From assembly GCA_963742585.1 (NCBI GenBank), contig CAVUMI010000009.1:310001-374000 (forward strand): a stretch of 64,000 bases of DNA, written 5' to 3'. The translations under genes and the position numbers were made by a program. The notes under the pieces were generated by a model, which made no database searches, was not told the origin of the DNA, and saw only the letters and a list, made by a program, of their open reading frames with translations. Shown here in pieces: positions 7,423-16,089 of the stretch (within the stretch, counting starts at the first letter, position 1; each line of letters starts with the position of its first letter). The stretch is from JACDEA01 sp963742585 (GTDB lineage Bacteria; Actinomycetota; Acidimicrobiia; Acidimicrobiales; JACDEA01).

Positions 7423-7821
7423 TTAGAGGAACTTGCCGATCAGCCAGGTATGGCCAGAAGGGTCTATCACCCCACCCTGAATCATCTTGAAGCTGGACCC
7501 ATCCACCGTCGCGTGGGTGCGCTCGGCCGGCGGATCGCCGCCGCTCGCGCCAGCGGCGACTGCGCGCTCGTACACCTCAACGGGATCGTCGACGAAGAGT
7601 TCGATCCGGACGGTCGTCGTTCCAACTGCATCCGGACTTCCAGTGCGCGGCGGATTCGCGCTCGCCAGGAAGAATTCGGCGCCGTTGATCGCCAGGCCAG
7701 CGACGACGGGTCCCCCATTGTCGATTCGCCAGAGCTCTTGGGCACCGAACGCCTTCTCGTAGAAGGCGATCGCTGCGCCAGGTTCCCCTACTGCGAGCAT
7801 CGGCGATATCTGGGTAGCCAT
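7423..7821 (-). CDS. VOC family protein (PhnB/glyoxalase-like)
   Basis: About 132 residues with the vicinal-oxygen-chelate fold signature: MLAVGEPGAAIAFYEKAFGAQE at the start of the first beta-alpha-beta module, and VIDPSGHTWLIGKF at the end, matching the DPFGH-W-x-I site of PhnB-like proteins. The start is ATG 7821, with GGGAGG 5 nt upstream, rather than the ATG at 7842. It is the first gene of the second tRNA-Glu cassette and is transcribed toward copy B. VOC members include resistance proteins, isomerases and dioxygenases; no specific activity can be named. The neighbouring WYL regulator may control it. Confidence 0.82.
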   Translation of the reverse strand: MATQISPMLAVGEPGAAIAFYEKAFGAQELWRIDNGGPVVAGLAINGAEFFLASANPPRTGSPDAVGTTTVRIELFVDDPVEVYERAVAAGASGGDPPAERTHATVDGSSFKMIQGGVIDPSGHTWLIGKFL

Positions 7822-7916
7822 CGGAGCCTCCCATGTATGCATGACCGGCGCTTGATCCTGCCTCAGAACGCCGGCTGAGCGGCGATCGTGCCGGAACTGA
7901 TCCTCAATGTTGCCGG

Positions 7917-8725
7917 TCAGCCGATCATGGACTCTGGCAATTCGATACGCGCGTAGAGATCGGTGAAGGCGTCTTCGTTGTCGATGGTCGCGGCCGCGAA
8001 GTCGTCCATGAGTTGCTTAACCCAGGGAGCGATTGTGCCGTTGTAGCAGTCGCCCATCGGACCCCATTCGTCCCAGGGGAGCATCTCGACGCGATTGAGG
8101 CTTGCGAGGTCGCGGATTGCGTTGCCGATGATCTCGCCGACGCCAAAGTTGTCCGTGCCGTCGACGCCGAAGGTGCTCGGGTCTGCTCCTCGCTGGTATT
8201 CGCGCCACGCTTCAGGTCCGGTCAGGAACTGGCCGGCGACTAGGGCGTGTGGGTTGTCGATCACGTCGAGGTCGAGGATCTCACTGTCGATGCGGACCCA
8301 GCCGGGGTCGGCGTCACTCCAGTATTCGGTGATCCAGTGGTCGAGCGCGAGACCTTGTGTGAAGTACGTGGCGAAGCCGCATCGGGCGCGGGCGGGAATG
8401 TCGCGCCGCGGAGAAACGCGCAGGACAGGACGGCGAAGTGGCGGCAGGTGCCTGTGACTCGATCCCTTAGCGCACGTTGCGAACTCAACGGCCGATCGTC
8501 CCGCTGCAGCGCCGCGTTGCAGATGGCCTGTGCCGGGCGAAGGTTCCGCTCTTTCAGCCGCCGATCAGAGAGATCGGTGCCGGACGAGGCTGGCGGTAGG
8601 ACCAGAAGACCTTGCGCGGCGCGACAAAGTTCGATGGGTTCGCGGGGAAGGTCGTCGACGAGGCGCCGTTGTTCGGGACTGAGCGCGGTGAGCGCGCCGG
8701 GGTGAAGGTACGACTCTGGATCCAT
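7917..8725 (-). pseudogene. Transglutaminase-like protein, frameshifted
   Basis: Two frames together make one protein of about 268 residues. The N-terminal frame starts at ATG 8725 (MDPESYLHPG) and contains the catalytic-type GTCRHFAVLSCAFLR. The second frame carries a downstream His in LALDHWITEYW and continues IDNPHALVAGQFLTGPEAWREY to TGA at 7917. These are the Cys and His regions of the transglutaminase-core superfamily. The shift lies near 8397-8404, where one extra base would restore FLRxxGIPARARCGF. It may be a sequencing indel or real inactivation. It is divergent from the WYL gene across a 63-bp gap. Confidence 0.72.
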
Positions 8726-8748
8726 TGCGCGAGTGTGCGGTGGAATAC

Positions 8749-8765
8749 CTGACAACTCCTGTCAG
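8749..8765. promoter_or_regulatory. Perfect inverted repeat (WYL operator candidate)
   Basis: CTGACA-ACTCC-TGTCAG, with 6-bp arms and a 5-nt spacer, sits between the divergent transglutaminase-like and WYL genes. TGACA-N5-TGTCA dyads are plausible targets for YafY/WYL regulators, so autoregulation plus control of the divergent gene is likely. Confidence 0.65.
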
Positions 8766-8788
8766 TGATCAGGGTTTACGATCCTGAG

Positions 8789-9730
8789 ATGCGAGCCGAC
8801 CGGCTACTGCGCCTAGCGCTTCTGCTGCAAGCCCGGGGCCGAATGACCGCTTCGGAACTCGCCGAGGAACTCGAGGTTTCGGTCCGGACGATCTACCGCG
8901 ACATCGATTCACTCAGCGCCGCGCACGTGCCCATATATGCGGAGTCCGGTCCAGGCGGCGGTTGCCAACTCCTCGACGGCTACCGGATGCCGCTCACAGC
9001 GCTGTCACCCGAGGAAGCAGCCGCACTGTTGACGCTCGGAGTCCCCGCGCCGCTGCGCGATTTGGGCCTCGGCTCCTCGCTCGACTCCGCGCTCCAACAA
9101 GTGCGCGTTGCCGGCGGGATCGCCGCCGAGCCCGTTACGTTCCACATCGACGTGCCGCGATGGTTCGGCACGAATCAGCCCGTACCTCATCTCCCGGCGC
9201 TTGCCGAGGCTGTCCGGCGGACGCGTCGGGTGACGGTCACTTACAACCGCAAGCGCCGAGACGGTCTCGCTCCGCTCGGCCTCGTCAACAAAGCCGGCGC
9301 CTGGTACGCCGTCGTGACCAGCACCGCATCCCCTTTCGTGCTTAGCGTCGCGCGCATCGAGAGCCTCCAAACGCTCGCCGAGACGTTCGATCGACCCGAA
9401 GACTTCGACCTAATCGGCTTCTGGGACGACTGGTCCGCCGAGTTCGAGCGCACGCGACCTCGCATCGAAGTCATAGTCAACGCATCGCAGGATGCGGTCG
9501 AAGCCATGCCGGAAGTGTTCGGCGAACGCATCCTGTCCGTGATCGCAAACTCAGCGATCGACCAAGCCGGTTGGAGAACCATTCCGCTGAGCTTCGAACA
9601 CGACGCCGCGGCAGTCGCCCGGCTCGCCGGATTCGCTGACCAGATCGAAGTCCTCTCGCCCGACTCAGTGCGAACGCGACTCGTCGAGACCGCCCGCGCA
9701 ATCCTCGCCGCGTACGACCGCGCTGGGTAG
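8789..9730 (+). CDS. WYL-domain transcriptional regulator (YafY family)
   Basis: A 313-residue regulator. An N-terminal winged HTH_11/DeoR-type domain (LLLQARGRMTASELAEELE, then SVRTIYRDIDSLSAAHVPIY) is followed by the GGCQLLDGYRMPLTALSPEEA linker. A WYL domain with RPLGLVNKAGAWYAVV-like sequence lies around residues 165-180, and a WCX-type C-terminal segment follows. The ATG at 8789 is preferred; the GTG at 8765 would start inside the operator dyad. WYL domains bind ligands or nucleic acids. It is the last gene of the second cassette and is divergent from the transglutaminase-like gene. Confidence 0.88.
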   Translation: MRADRLLRLALLLQARGRMTASELAEELEVSVRTIYRDIDSLSAAHVPIYAESGPGGGCQLLDGYRMPLTALSPEEAAALLTLGVPAPLRDLGLGSSLDSALQQVRVAGGIAAEPVTFHIDVPRWFGTNQPVPHLPALAEAVRRTRRVTVTYNRKRRDGLAPLGLVNKAGAWYAVVTSTASPFVLSVARIESLQTLAETFDRPEDFDLIGFWDDWSAEFERTRPRIEVIVNASQDAVEAMPEVFGERILSVIANSAIDQAGWRTIPLSFEHDAAAVARLAGFADQIEVLSPDSVRTRLVETARAILAAYDRAG

Positions 9731-9987
9731 CCGAGCATCACCTAACGCCGGGTCTGCGTCGTCGCGCCTCTGCCGTCGGGCCCGGAGTATCAGGGCGACT
9801 TGGTCACTGGTGACCTGTACCTTTGTCGCGGCATCGTCGCTGCGGCCGAGCCAAAGCAGGACGTTGTCGAGGAACGGGCGGTCGGTCTCGTCACTGGATA
9901 CCGCGCGGTGCCGTGTAGTGGCGCATCGACTCGAAGTCGCCGCTCGCCATTTCGAGGGTGGAGAGCAAAGCCAGAGACGGGTTGGCG
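9731..9987. other. Non-coding right end of cassette 2
   Basis: No convincing gene on either strand between the WYL stop and copy C of the tRNA-Glu repeat. Short frames exist but show no family resemblance or ribosome site. It probably holds the right end of the inserted element. Confidence 0.4.
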
Positions 9988-10035
9988 CACCCTCTCAAGG
10001 TGGCGGCACGGGTTCGAATCCCGTTGGGGCTGCTC
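9988..10035 (+). repeat. att-like direct repeat, copy C (right boundary)
   Basis: These 48 bp, from CACCCTCTC to GGGGCTGCTC, are identical to the tRNA-Glu 3' half in copies A and B. They lack the 65-bp left-end extension, so the sequence after 10035 is probably the original chromosomal flank of the tRNA gene. Confidence 0.88.
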
Positions 10036-10065
10036 GCTCGCAGTCGCTCGCCGCTCGCAGCGGGA

Positions 10066-10873
10066 TCAGTGCGTGGTCGAAGCCTCGAGGGCCGTGAGGT
10101 CGCGTTCGGCATAGCGGCGGTGCTCCCACTCCTCGCCGACCACGATGAGCAGACACTCTTTGAATGGGAAGGCCTCAAGCTGGGGCCATCCGGGCTCGGT
10201 GCGCGTCACCATGGATGCGAGCTGCTCAGAGGTGAGCGACTCGATGACACCCCTGACCATTGCTTGCCGCTCCCGTCGCACCGCGAGCACGGTGTCGAGT
10301 GTGGGCAGCGCCTCGCGGTCCCACGGAATGCCGTCCCAGCCGGGTGCCTCGTCCCACGGGAGGTCCAGCGGGTCCCACGGAGACTGGTCGCCGAGGATCA
10401 TCCGACCGACCCACGCCGCGCTCGGCGAAGCTGAGGTGGCGCAGGGTCTCGATGAATGACCATTCGTCATCGACGCGCGTATGCAGCGCCTCGGGTGGCA
10501 GTGAACGGGCGCGCTCGATCGTGCTCTCCCAGAGCCGCTCGAGGATCGCCCACGCCTCTTGGAACCCGGTGACGTTGTCCGGACGCATCTTCGCCCGGTC
10601 GGGCATGCGTCGGTTGAGTTCGCGATCGACGAGCGGGGCGATGTCAACGCCGTTGATGGTGACGTTCTTGAGCTCACCGGAGATCTCGACATCAGCCAAC
10701 TCGATGCCGCGCATCCGGACCCGATGGAGCAGCGCCCCGCGGACGTCCACGCCGCTCAGATCGACCCTGGACATCCGCGCATTGTTCAGGAGGACCTGCG
10801 AGAAGCTGGCGTCGCGCAAGCTCACCCGCTCGAAGGAGGCACCGCTGAGATCCTGTTCGACAAACTCGGTCAT
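10066..10873 (-). pseudogene. Pentapeptide-repeat/DinB-domain protein, frameshifted
   Basis: About 268 residues in two frames. From ATG 10873 the N-terminal part shows pentapeptide-like A(D/N)LxX repeats (DLSGASFERVSLRDASFSQ, continuing to DVRGALLHRVRM). It then becomes a DinB-like helical domain (AWAILERLWESTIERARSLPP, WSFIETLRHLSFA). The frame breaks near 10425 and resumes with AWVGRMILGDQSPWDPLDLP and EWEHRRYAERDLTALE to TGA at 10066. DinB folds bind metal through His residues and include thiol S-transferases; function is unknown here. One base restores the frame, so an assembly error is possible. Confidence 0.72.
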
Positions 10874-10929
10874 GGGCGCGACGGTAGAGCAGCGCGCACG
10901 AGTGCACTCGGGCGAGCCGCGCCGCTCGC

Positions 10930-12471
10930 TCAGGTGCGGCCGGTGGCGGGAGCGACACGGGCGATGCCGCGCATGAGCCAGGGCGCTCGCTTGGCCACGA
11001 CCGCGACGGCGCGGTCCGATCGCCGCATCGCTGTGCGCGTCCCCGGCGTCGGGGTCGCCGCCAGCGAAGCCTCGGCTGACCCAGCGCGTGCGCCCTTCGG
11101 GTCGACCGCCATCAGTTGCCACTGCCCCGGTACGCCGCGCAACTCGAAGGTGCCGCGGTCGTCAAAGCCAATGCCCGAGCCGACGACAAGGTCGCGGACT
11201 GTGCTCGACACGACAATCTCCCCGGGCGCGGCGTGACCGAGAATCCGCGCCGCGATGTGCACGGCGATCCCGCCGATATCGTCCCCGATCAGTTCACACT
11301 CGCCGGTGTGGACGCCGGCCCTGATTTCCACATCGATGCCCTCCGCATCGGCCCGGAGCGACTCCGCGTACCGAATCGCCTGTGTCGGCCCGTCGAAGGT
11401 GGCGAGGTGACCGTCGCCAGTGTTCTTCACGAGCGTGCCGCCGAAGCGCTCTGCGAGCTGCGCGGTGATCTCGCCGAATCGTTGCAGGACGCCGCGCCAG
11501 CGCTCGTCACCCATTGCCGCCGCATGCGCCGTCGAGGACACCATGTCGCTGAACACCACCGTCCGCAACGCACGATGAGTCAGTGACGGCGCCGCGTGCG
11601 TGCCGGTTAGGAACTCTTCGATCGCGGTGGTGATGCCGTCGGGATCGGTGAACCACGGCGCGTGGTCCTCACCCTCGACCTCGATCATGCGCGCACCGGG
11701 GATGTGGTCGGCAAGGTACCTGCCACCCTGGATCGGGACCGGGTCTTCCTTGGCGTGGATCACCAAGGTCGGGAGCGCGATCGTCGGCAGGATCTGGCGT
11801 ACGTCGATACGGAACGTTGCCTCGATCGTGGCGCGCGCCATGCCAGGGCTCGCACTCATACGTTCGAGCATGCCCAGTTGCCGGATGGATTTCACCGACG
11901 GCAACAGCCATCGCAGCGCTTCGCCACTTCCCCACTTCGTCTGCACCGCTCGGGCGAGGGACTGGATTCGAACGATGCCGTCGATCGTTGGCGTGTACCT
12001 CTCGCCGAGCTCCGGCACGAGGCGCCCCCGAAGCTCATGGGGATCCGCCTCGACGTCCTCCCAACCCGCATAGCCCGCGAACGCGAACGTGCCGGTCAGG
12101 ATCAGCGCCCGTGTCCGCGTCGGGCGCGTCGCCGCAAAGAGAACCGCGGCCGGGCCACCTTCGCTGACGCCGAATACCACCGCGTTGTCGAAGCCGGCGG
12201 CGTCCATGACCGCCTCGAGCTCCATGGCGCGGTCTTCGAGGGTTCGGACCTTCGGGACCGGGTCCGACAGACCGACTCCGGCCTTGTCGAAGAACAGGAC
12301 GCGGCAGAACGTGCCGAGCTGGTCGAAGAAAGCCTTGGCCTCAGGGAGCGTCCACATCAACTCGATATGGCTCACGAACGAGCCCGCGAAAACCATGTCG
12401 ATCGGACCATCGCCGAAGACTTGATACGCGAGACTGAGATCGCCGCAAGGAGCGTAGGCAGTATCGGGCAC
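10930..12471 (-). CDS. Alpha/beta hydrolase fused to class III adenylate/guanylate cyclase
   Basis: A 513-residue cytoplasmic fusion. Residues about 1-290 form an alpha/beta hydrolase with FDKAGVGLSDP, nucleophile elbow GVSEGGPAA (Ser), and a late GEDHAPW-type His. Residues about 300-480 are a class III nucleotidyl cyclase domain: TVVFSDMVSSTAHAA (metal Asp), VKNTGDGHLATF (second Asp), RAGVHTGECE and GIAVHIAARI. Such fusions are common in mycobacteria and other actinobacteria, where a small-molecule-sensing hydrolase domain may control cyclic nucleotide synthesis. The start is GTG 12471, 26 bp from the CAP gene on the same strand. It is divergent from nothing; the DinB gene follows 56 bp downstream. 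Confidence 0.88.
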   Translation of the reverse strand: MPDTAYAPCGDLSLAYQVFGDGPIDMVFAGSFVSHIELMWTLPEAKAFFDQLGTFCRVLFFDKAGVGLSDPVPKVRTLEDRAMELEAVMDAAGFDNAVVFGVSEGGPAAVLFAATRPTRTRALILTGTFAFAGYAGWEDVEADPHELRGRLVPELGERYTPTIDGIVRIQSLARAVQTKWGSGEALRWLLPSVKSIRQLGMLERMSASPGMARATIEATFRIDVRQILPTIALPTLVIHAKEDPVPIQGGRYLADHIPGARMIEVEGEDHAPWFTDPDGITTAIEEFLTGTHAAPSLTHRALRTVVFSDMVSSTAHAAAMGDERWRGVLQRFGEITAQLAERFGGTLVKNTGDGHLATFDGPTQAIRYAESLRADAEGIDVEIRAGVHTGECELIGDDIGGIAVHIAARILGHAAPGEIVVSSTVRDLVVGSGIGFDDRGTFELRGVPGQWQLMAVDPKGARAGSAEASLAATPTPGTRTAMRRSDRAVAVVAKRAPWLMRGIARVAPATGRT

Positions 12472-12497
12472 AGCGCCGACAGTAGGTGGTCGGCTGG

Positions 12498-13493
12498 CTA
12501 GCGGCGGCGAAGCTTGAGGGCGCCGGCGGCGAGGGCGACGATCGCGATGCCGGCGCCGACGATTAGCACTAGGGCCGGGCTTTCCGTGGCGGGGGAGGCG
12601 TTGGAGACCTTGTCGATCGCGACACTGGCCGGGCTCGCCTCCTGGACGGCGGCTTCGGTGGCATTCGCCGGGGCGACCGTTGTTCCGGCAACCTCAGCTG
12701 TAGCCGCCGGAGAGACCGCCGTTGGCGCAACTTCACCGGCGACCGTTGACCCCGAGGCGGGGGCGGTCGTGGGTTGACTCGCGGGCGCAGCGACACTCGA
12801 CGCGATGGGTGCCGGCGCCGGGGCCGGCTGGGTAGCGGGCGCCGGCGCCGGGGCCGGAGCGGGCTGCGGTGCCGGTTGCGGGGCCGGAGCGGGCTGCGGG
12901 GCCGGTTGCTGGGCGACCGGCTGCTGAGTGGACGCGGCGGCCGGGGCCGGATGCGGCTGCGAGTTCGGGTCGCATTTGGTCCCGCTGTTGGCGGGTGTGT
13001 TCACGGGCGCGGCCTCGGTGGCCGGCATGTCGCCGTCAGTCCAAGCGGTGGCGTCGAAGCTGTTGCCGTTGCACGCCACGCCGATGCCAATGCGAGTGGC
13101 GGCCGGCGAGAGCATGATCGAGCGGTGGGTCGCCGAGCCCATCCACCAGTTCACCGCGGCGCTGCTGCCGAGATTCCTGGCCCAGTAGACGATCTCGGCG
13201 TTGGCACCCGGGTGACTGGTGTGGCTATTGGGCGTGCCGTTACGGCTGTTCTGCTCGGAGACGAGCTGGGCGCCATTCGAGAAGGAGTTGTCGAGGCTGA
13301 GCGGGTGCAGGCCACGGGCCTGGCGCTCGCCGTTGATGTATCCGAGGATCTCCGAGGCCATCTGGCCCTCGTTCGGGTTCGCAGTCGCCCCAGCAGGCGC
13401 CGCGTTCAGGGCCAGTCCGACGAATGCGCAGGCGACGATGCCCGCAATTCCCGTGATCCGACCTGCCAGCGTCATGCCCCAGTGCCCCGTCAT
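12498..13493 (-). CDS. Secreted CAP/SCP-domain protein with Pro-Ala-rich stalk and C-terminal anchor
   Basis: A 331-residue exported protein. A signal peptide (ITGIAGIVACAFVGLALNA) ends at APAGATA. A CAP domain of about 120 residues follows (ILGYINGERQARGLHPLSL, HTSHPGANAEIVYWA, WMGSATHRSIMLSPAATRIGIG). A low-complexity Pro/Ala/Gln stalk (residues about 180-260) leads to a C-terminal membrane helix with RRR at the end. No LPXTG motif is visible, so anchoring is probably by the helix itself. Bacterial CAP proteins are secreted and often of unknown activity. A nearby start at 13475 is equally possible. Confidence 0.85.
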   Translation of the reverse strand: MTGHWGMTLAGRITGIAGIVACAFVGLALNAAPAGATANPNEGQMASEILGYINGERQARGLHPLSLDNSFSNGAQLVSEQNSRNGTPNSHTSHPGANAEIVYWARNLGSSAAVNWWMGSATHRSIMLSPAATRIGIGVACNGNSFDATAWTDGDMPATEAAPVNTPANSGTKCDPNSQPHPAPAAASTQQPVAQQPAPQPAPAPQPAPQPAPAPAPAPATQPAPAPAPIASSVAAPASQPTTAPASGSTVAGEVAPTAVSPAATAEVAGTTVAPANATEAAVQEASPASVAIDKVSNASPATESPALVLIVGAGIAIVALAAGALKLRRR

Positions 13494-13519
13494 GTCTGTA
13501 GTAGACGACGTGTCCCTAC

Positions 13520-13537
13520 TTGTGAACGTTGCTGTTC
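13520..13537. promoter_or_regulatory. TetR-type operator candidate
   Basis: Inverted repeat TGAAC-GTTGCT-GTTCA lies between the CAP gene start and the remnant TetR gene. The dyad spacing fits a TetR-family site, which would make it a relic or functional operator of the neighbouring regulator. Confidence 0.4.
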
Positions 13538-13659
13538 AACACACTGTGCGCGTGATATTTGTCACACGGCCGGTGGCGCGGTGGATGGCCACGGACCCGA
13601 GCGTGTGGCGCGCCCGGCGGGTGCTGGCAAGGATCGAGCCGCAGGTGGAGGCGTCCTGA

Positions 13660-14008
13660 TCCGCTACGCCGCGTTCCGCGACCGCGAGCGACGCTTTTGC
13701 GTTTGGACGGGCCTGGGTGCGTGCGTTCCTCACCTCGTTCATCCCGATCGATGAGGAGAGCCGCGTCGCCATGCTCATGTACGTCGCGCTGCACACCGAG
13801 ACCGCTCGGCGTGCCTCGCATGATGCACGCGACGATCGCTGACCAACTCCGACGCGGGAAGGTGGTGAAGGGCGCCGACCCTGAAATGGAGGCGACGGTT
13901 CTCACCGCGCTTGTCCCAAACATCAGCCAGTCGGTTCTCGACGGCATGTTGACCGAAGCCCAAGCATTCGCGGCGATCGACTACGCCCTCGACCGCGTGC
14001 TTCGGTAG
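13660..14008 (+). pseudogene. TetR-family regulator remnant (C-terminal domain only)
   Basis: Two adjacent frames give a TetR ligand-binding C-terminus: GRAWVRAFLTSFIPIDEESR followed by VAMLMYVALHTETA in one frame, then ATIADQLRRGKVVKGADPEM and QAFAAIDYALDRVLR to TAG 14008 in another. The switch is near 13812. No N-terminal DNA-binding helix-turn-helix can be found upstream, where a stop closes the frame at about 13657. A truncated regulator is more likely than a pure sequencing artefact. Confidence 0.55.
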
Positions 14009-14113
14009 TGCTTGGGCGCAGATCGGCGCGGACCGTAGCGTCTGGCTGTGCACGTTGGCTGGCGTGGTCGGTGTGCTCCCTGCGCTCGATCCCCACACGC
14101 TGAGGAGGCTGTC

Positions 14114-14552
14114 ATGGCAGTCGATGTAACGACGGAGGCGACGATTTAGCGCCCGGTCGCCGAGGTCGCCGCTTTCGTCGCTGATCCCTCGAACGCGCCG
14201 CGCTCGGTATCAAAACATCGAATCGGTCGAGTGGGAGACCGAGCCCCCGCTGCGCGTTGGATCGCGTATGGCATTCGTCGCGCGCTTCCTTGGCCGGCGG
14301 TTGACCTACACCTATGAAGTGTCCGAGCTGATCCCCGGCGAACGACTTGTCATGGGGACCGCGCAGGGTCCGTTCCCTATGGAGACGACCTACACGTGGA
14401 CGCCGGCCGGAGATGGCGCTACCCGGATGACGCTCCGCAACCGGGGCGAGCCCTCAGGCTTTTCCGCGGTCGTGGCGCCGTTCATGGCCGCCTCGGTGCG
14501 ACGGGCGAACCGTAAGGATCTCGCCGCGCTCCGCGCGCTGCTCGAGTCCTAG
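14114..14552 (+). pseudogene. SRPBCC-family protein, nonsense codon plus frameshift
   Basis: A perfect ribosome site (GAGGAGG) precedes ATG 14114, but codon 12 is TAG where relatives carry Ser or Ala before RPVAEVAAFVADPSNAPR. One extra base near 14200 then breaks the frame before the segment beginning YQNIESVEWE. The rest is intact (GSRMAFVARFLGRRLTYTYE, LIPGERLVMGTAQGPFPMET, a C-terminal helix), giving about 145 residues of the START/polyketide-cyclase-like fold that binds hydrophobic ligands. Two independent lesions favour true inactivation. Confidence 0.75.
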
Positions 14553-14562
14553 ATTGAGCGCC

Positions 14563-15021
14563 ATGCAGTACGCGTTCGTTTTTGGCCCCGTGGCCGTGAC
14601 GGTTGCGGCGTGTACGTGTCCGGACGATGGTGACCTCGAAGCCGGGGCGCGGATCGAGCTTCGTCGGGTCGAGCTTGTGCCGGGCAACCGAGACGGCAAC
14701 GAAGGGTTTCGTGTCTTACCGGTTGGCGAAGGCGGATTGTGGCGCGCGGACTTGTTGGTGGTCGTGGACCCGCCCACCGGCGAAGCCCGTCACCACCATC
14801 ACCCGCGGTTCCGCGACGGCGATGTCGGAGACCGGGTCTTCGAGCCGGCGCTGACCGCCGACCCGCCTGGGTGGACCATCGCCAAGTTGTCCGACTTGCG
14901 CGCCTTGCTCGTCGCCGCCGGCGCGAACGACATCGCGGACCGCATCGACTATGACGAGGTGGCCCGGACGCTCCCCGCCATCCAGGCCGCCATCGAGAGC
15001 TGCCTCGTCACGACTCCCTAG
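14563..15021 (+). CDS. Hypothetical protein
   Basis: About 152 residues, not recognised. It begins MQYAFVFGPVAVTVAACTCP, has an acidic N-terminal half, a DLLVVVDPPTGEARHHHHPRF segment with four consecutive His, and an amphipathic C-terminal region (WTIAKLSDLRALLVAAGA). The His cluster may bind metal, but nothing more can be said. The ATG at 14563 is preferred over the TTG at 14554. It lies 10 bp after the SRPBCC pseudogene on the same strand. Confidence 0.6.
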   Translation: MQYAFVFGPVAVTVAACTCPDDGDLEAGARIELRRVELVPGNRDGNEGFRVLPVGEGGLWRADLLVVVDPPTGEARHHHHPRFRDGDVGDRVFEPALTADPPGWTIAKLSDLRALLVAAGANDIADRIDYDEVARTLPAIQAAIESCLVTTP

Positions 15022-15077
15022 ACGGCTGGCGTAATCGTCCCCGCGGATGATGCGCGCCATTAAGCGCAGTTTGTACC

Positions 15078-16076
15078 GTGGCAGTGATGACAGTCGTCGC
15101 TGAAGCGCCCGTACGGCCCCGAGCCGAAGAAGGGGCCGTCGCCGTATTCGGCACCTGGATGATCACCGGATTGTTTCTCGACGGCTGGGCGCACGAGGTC
15201 AACAAGCCCGAGACCTTCTTCTCGCCATGGCACGCAGTGCTGTATTCCGGGTTTGGCGCCGCAGTGTTGTGGTTCATGTGGCACGACCGGCGGAGCAGCC
15301 TGACCAACATCCAGGTCGGAGGGCTCGATGGCGTGACGACCGTCGGGCTCGTGCTGTTCGTCGTCGGCGCGGTCGGCGACGGGATCTGGCATGAGATCTT
15401 CGGTATCGAGGTCGATCTCGAGGCACTGCTGAGCCCGACGCACCTTCTGCTGCTGATCGGCGGTTTCCTGATGGTGACTGCGCCGCTGCGCGCCGCGTGG
15501 AACGACACGTCGGAGGTGGCACCCACGTGGTCGCGCTTCTGGCCGCAGGCTCTGAGTCTCACGCTCGCCGTCGCGCTCATCTCTTTCTTCACGATGTATG
15601 TTTCTGCGTTCGAGGCGCCCGCCGGCGTCCATGCCGTCGCCGACGCCGGCCTCAACGAAGAGATGCAGGTGCAGGATCTCCTCGGCGTACTCGTCACCAA
15701 TCTGCTTCTGATCGGCGCTGTGCTCCACGTGTCGCGGCGCTGGCGCACGCCGCGAGGGACCTTCACCATGCTGTTCGGTGGTGTTGCCTTTGCGGTCACC
15801 GGCCTCGAGGCCTTCGACGCTCTGTACCTCGTCGTCCCTGCTCTACTCGCCGGCGCGGTGGCCGACGCGCTGAGTGGGCGCGTCCCGCGTCTCGTCCTCG
15901 GTGGCGTCGTTCCCGCAGTGCTGTGGGCGGGGTACTTCGCCGCCGTCGAGGTCTTCGACGGACTCACGTGGACACCGGAGCTGTGGCTCGGAGCCATCGT
16001 CCTGTGCGCCGTCGCCGGTGTCTTGCTCGCCCGGCTGACCACACCACGCCCAGAGGAGTCGCTTCTTCTGACGTAG
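15078..16076 (+). CDS. Polytopic membrane protein of unknown function
   Basis: A 332-residue integral membrane protein with about 8-9 hydrophobic helices, for example WMITGLFLDGWAHEV, TTVGLVLFVVGAVGDGIWHE, HLLLLIGGFLMVTAPLRAAW, LLLIGAVLHVS and LWLGAIVLCAVAGVLLARL. Charged His and Glu in several helices (GWAHEVN, IWHEIFGIEVD, SPTHLLLL) suggest metal or proton handling, reminiscent of uncharacterised respiratory-type membrane proteins. No family is recognised. The start could be GTG 15078 or the nearby ATG 15087. The SDR that follows is 13 bp away. Confidence 0.7.
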   Translation: MAVMTVVAEAPVRPRAEEGAVAVFGTWMITGLFLDGWAHEVNKPETFFSPWHAVLYSGFGAAVLWFMWHDRRSSLTNIQVGGLDGVTTVGLVLFVVGAVGDGIWHEIFGIEVDLEALLSPTHLLLLIGGFLMVTAPLRAAWNDTSEVAPTWSRFWPQALSLTLAVALISFFTMYVSAFEAPAGVHAVADAGLNEEMQVQDLLGVLVTNLLLIGAVLHVSRRWRTPRGTFTMLFGGVAFAVTGLEAFDALYLVVPALLAGAVADALSGRVPRLVLGGVVPAVLWAGYFAAVEVFDGLTWTPELWLGAIVLCAVAGVLLARLTTPRPEESLLLT

Positions 16077-16089
16077 GTAGCGTGGGCGC

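Noticed and set aside
7114..10035. Copies B and C as additional tRNA-Glu genes
   Set aside because: They lack the acceptor 5' strand and D-arm and begin at the anticodon stem, so no cloverleaf can form.
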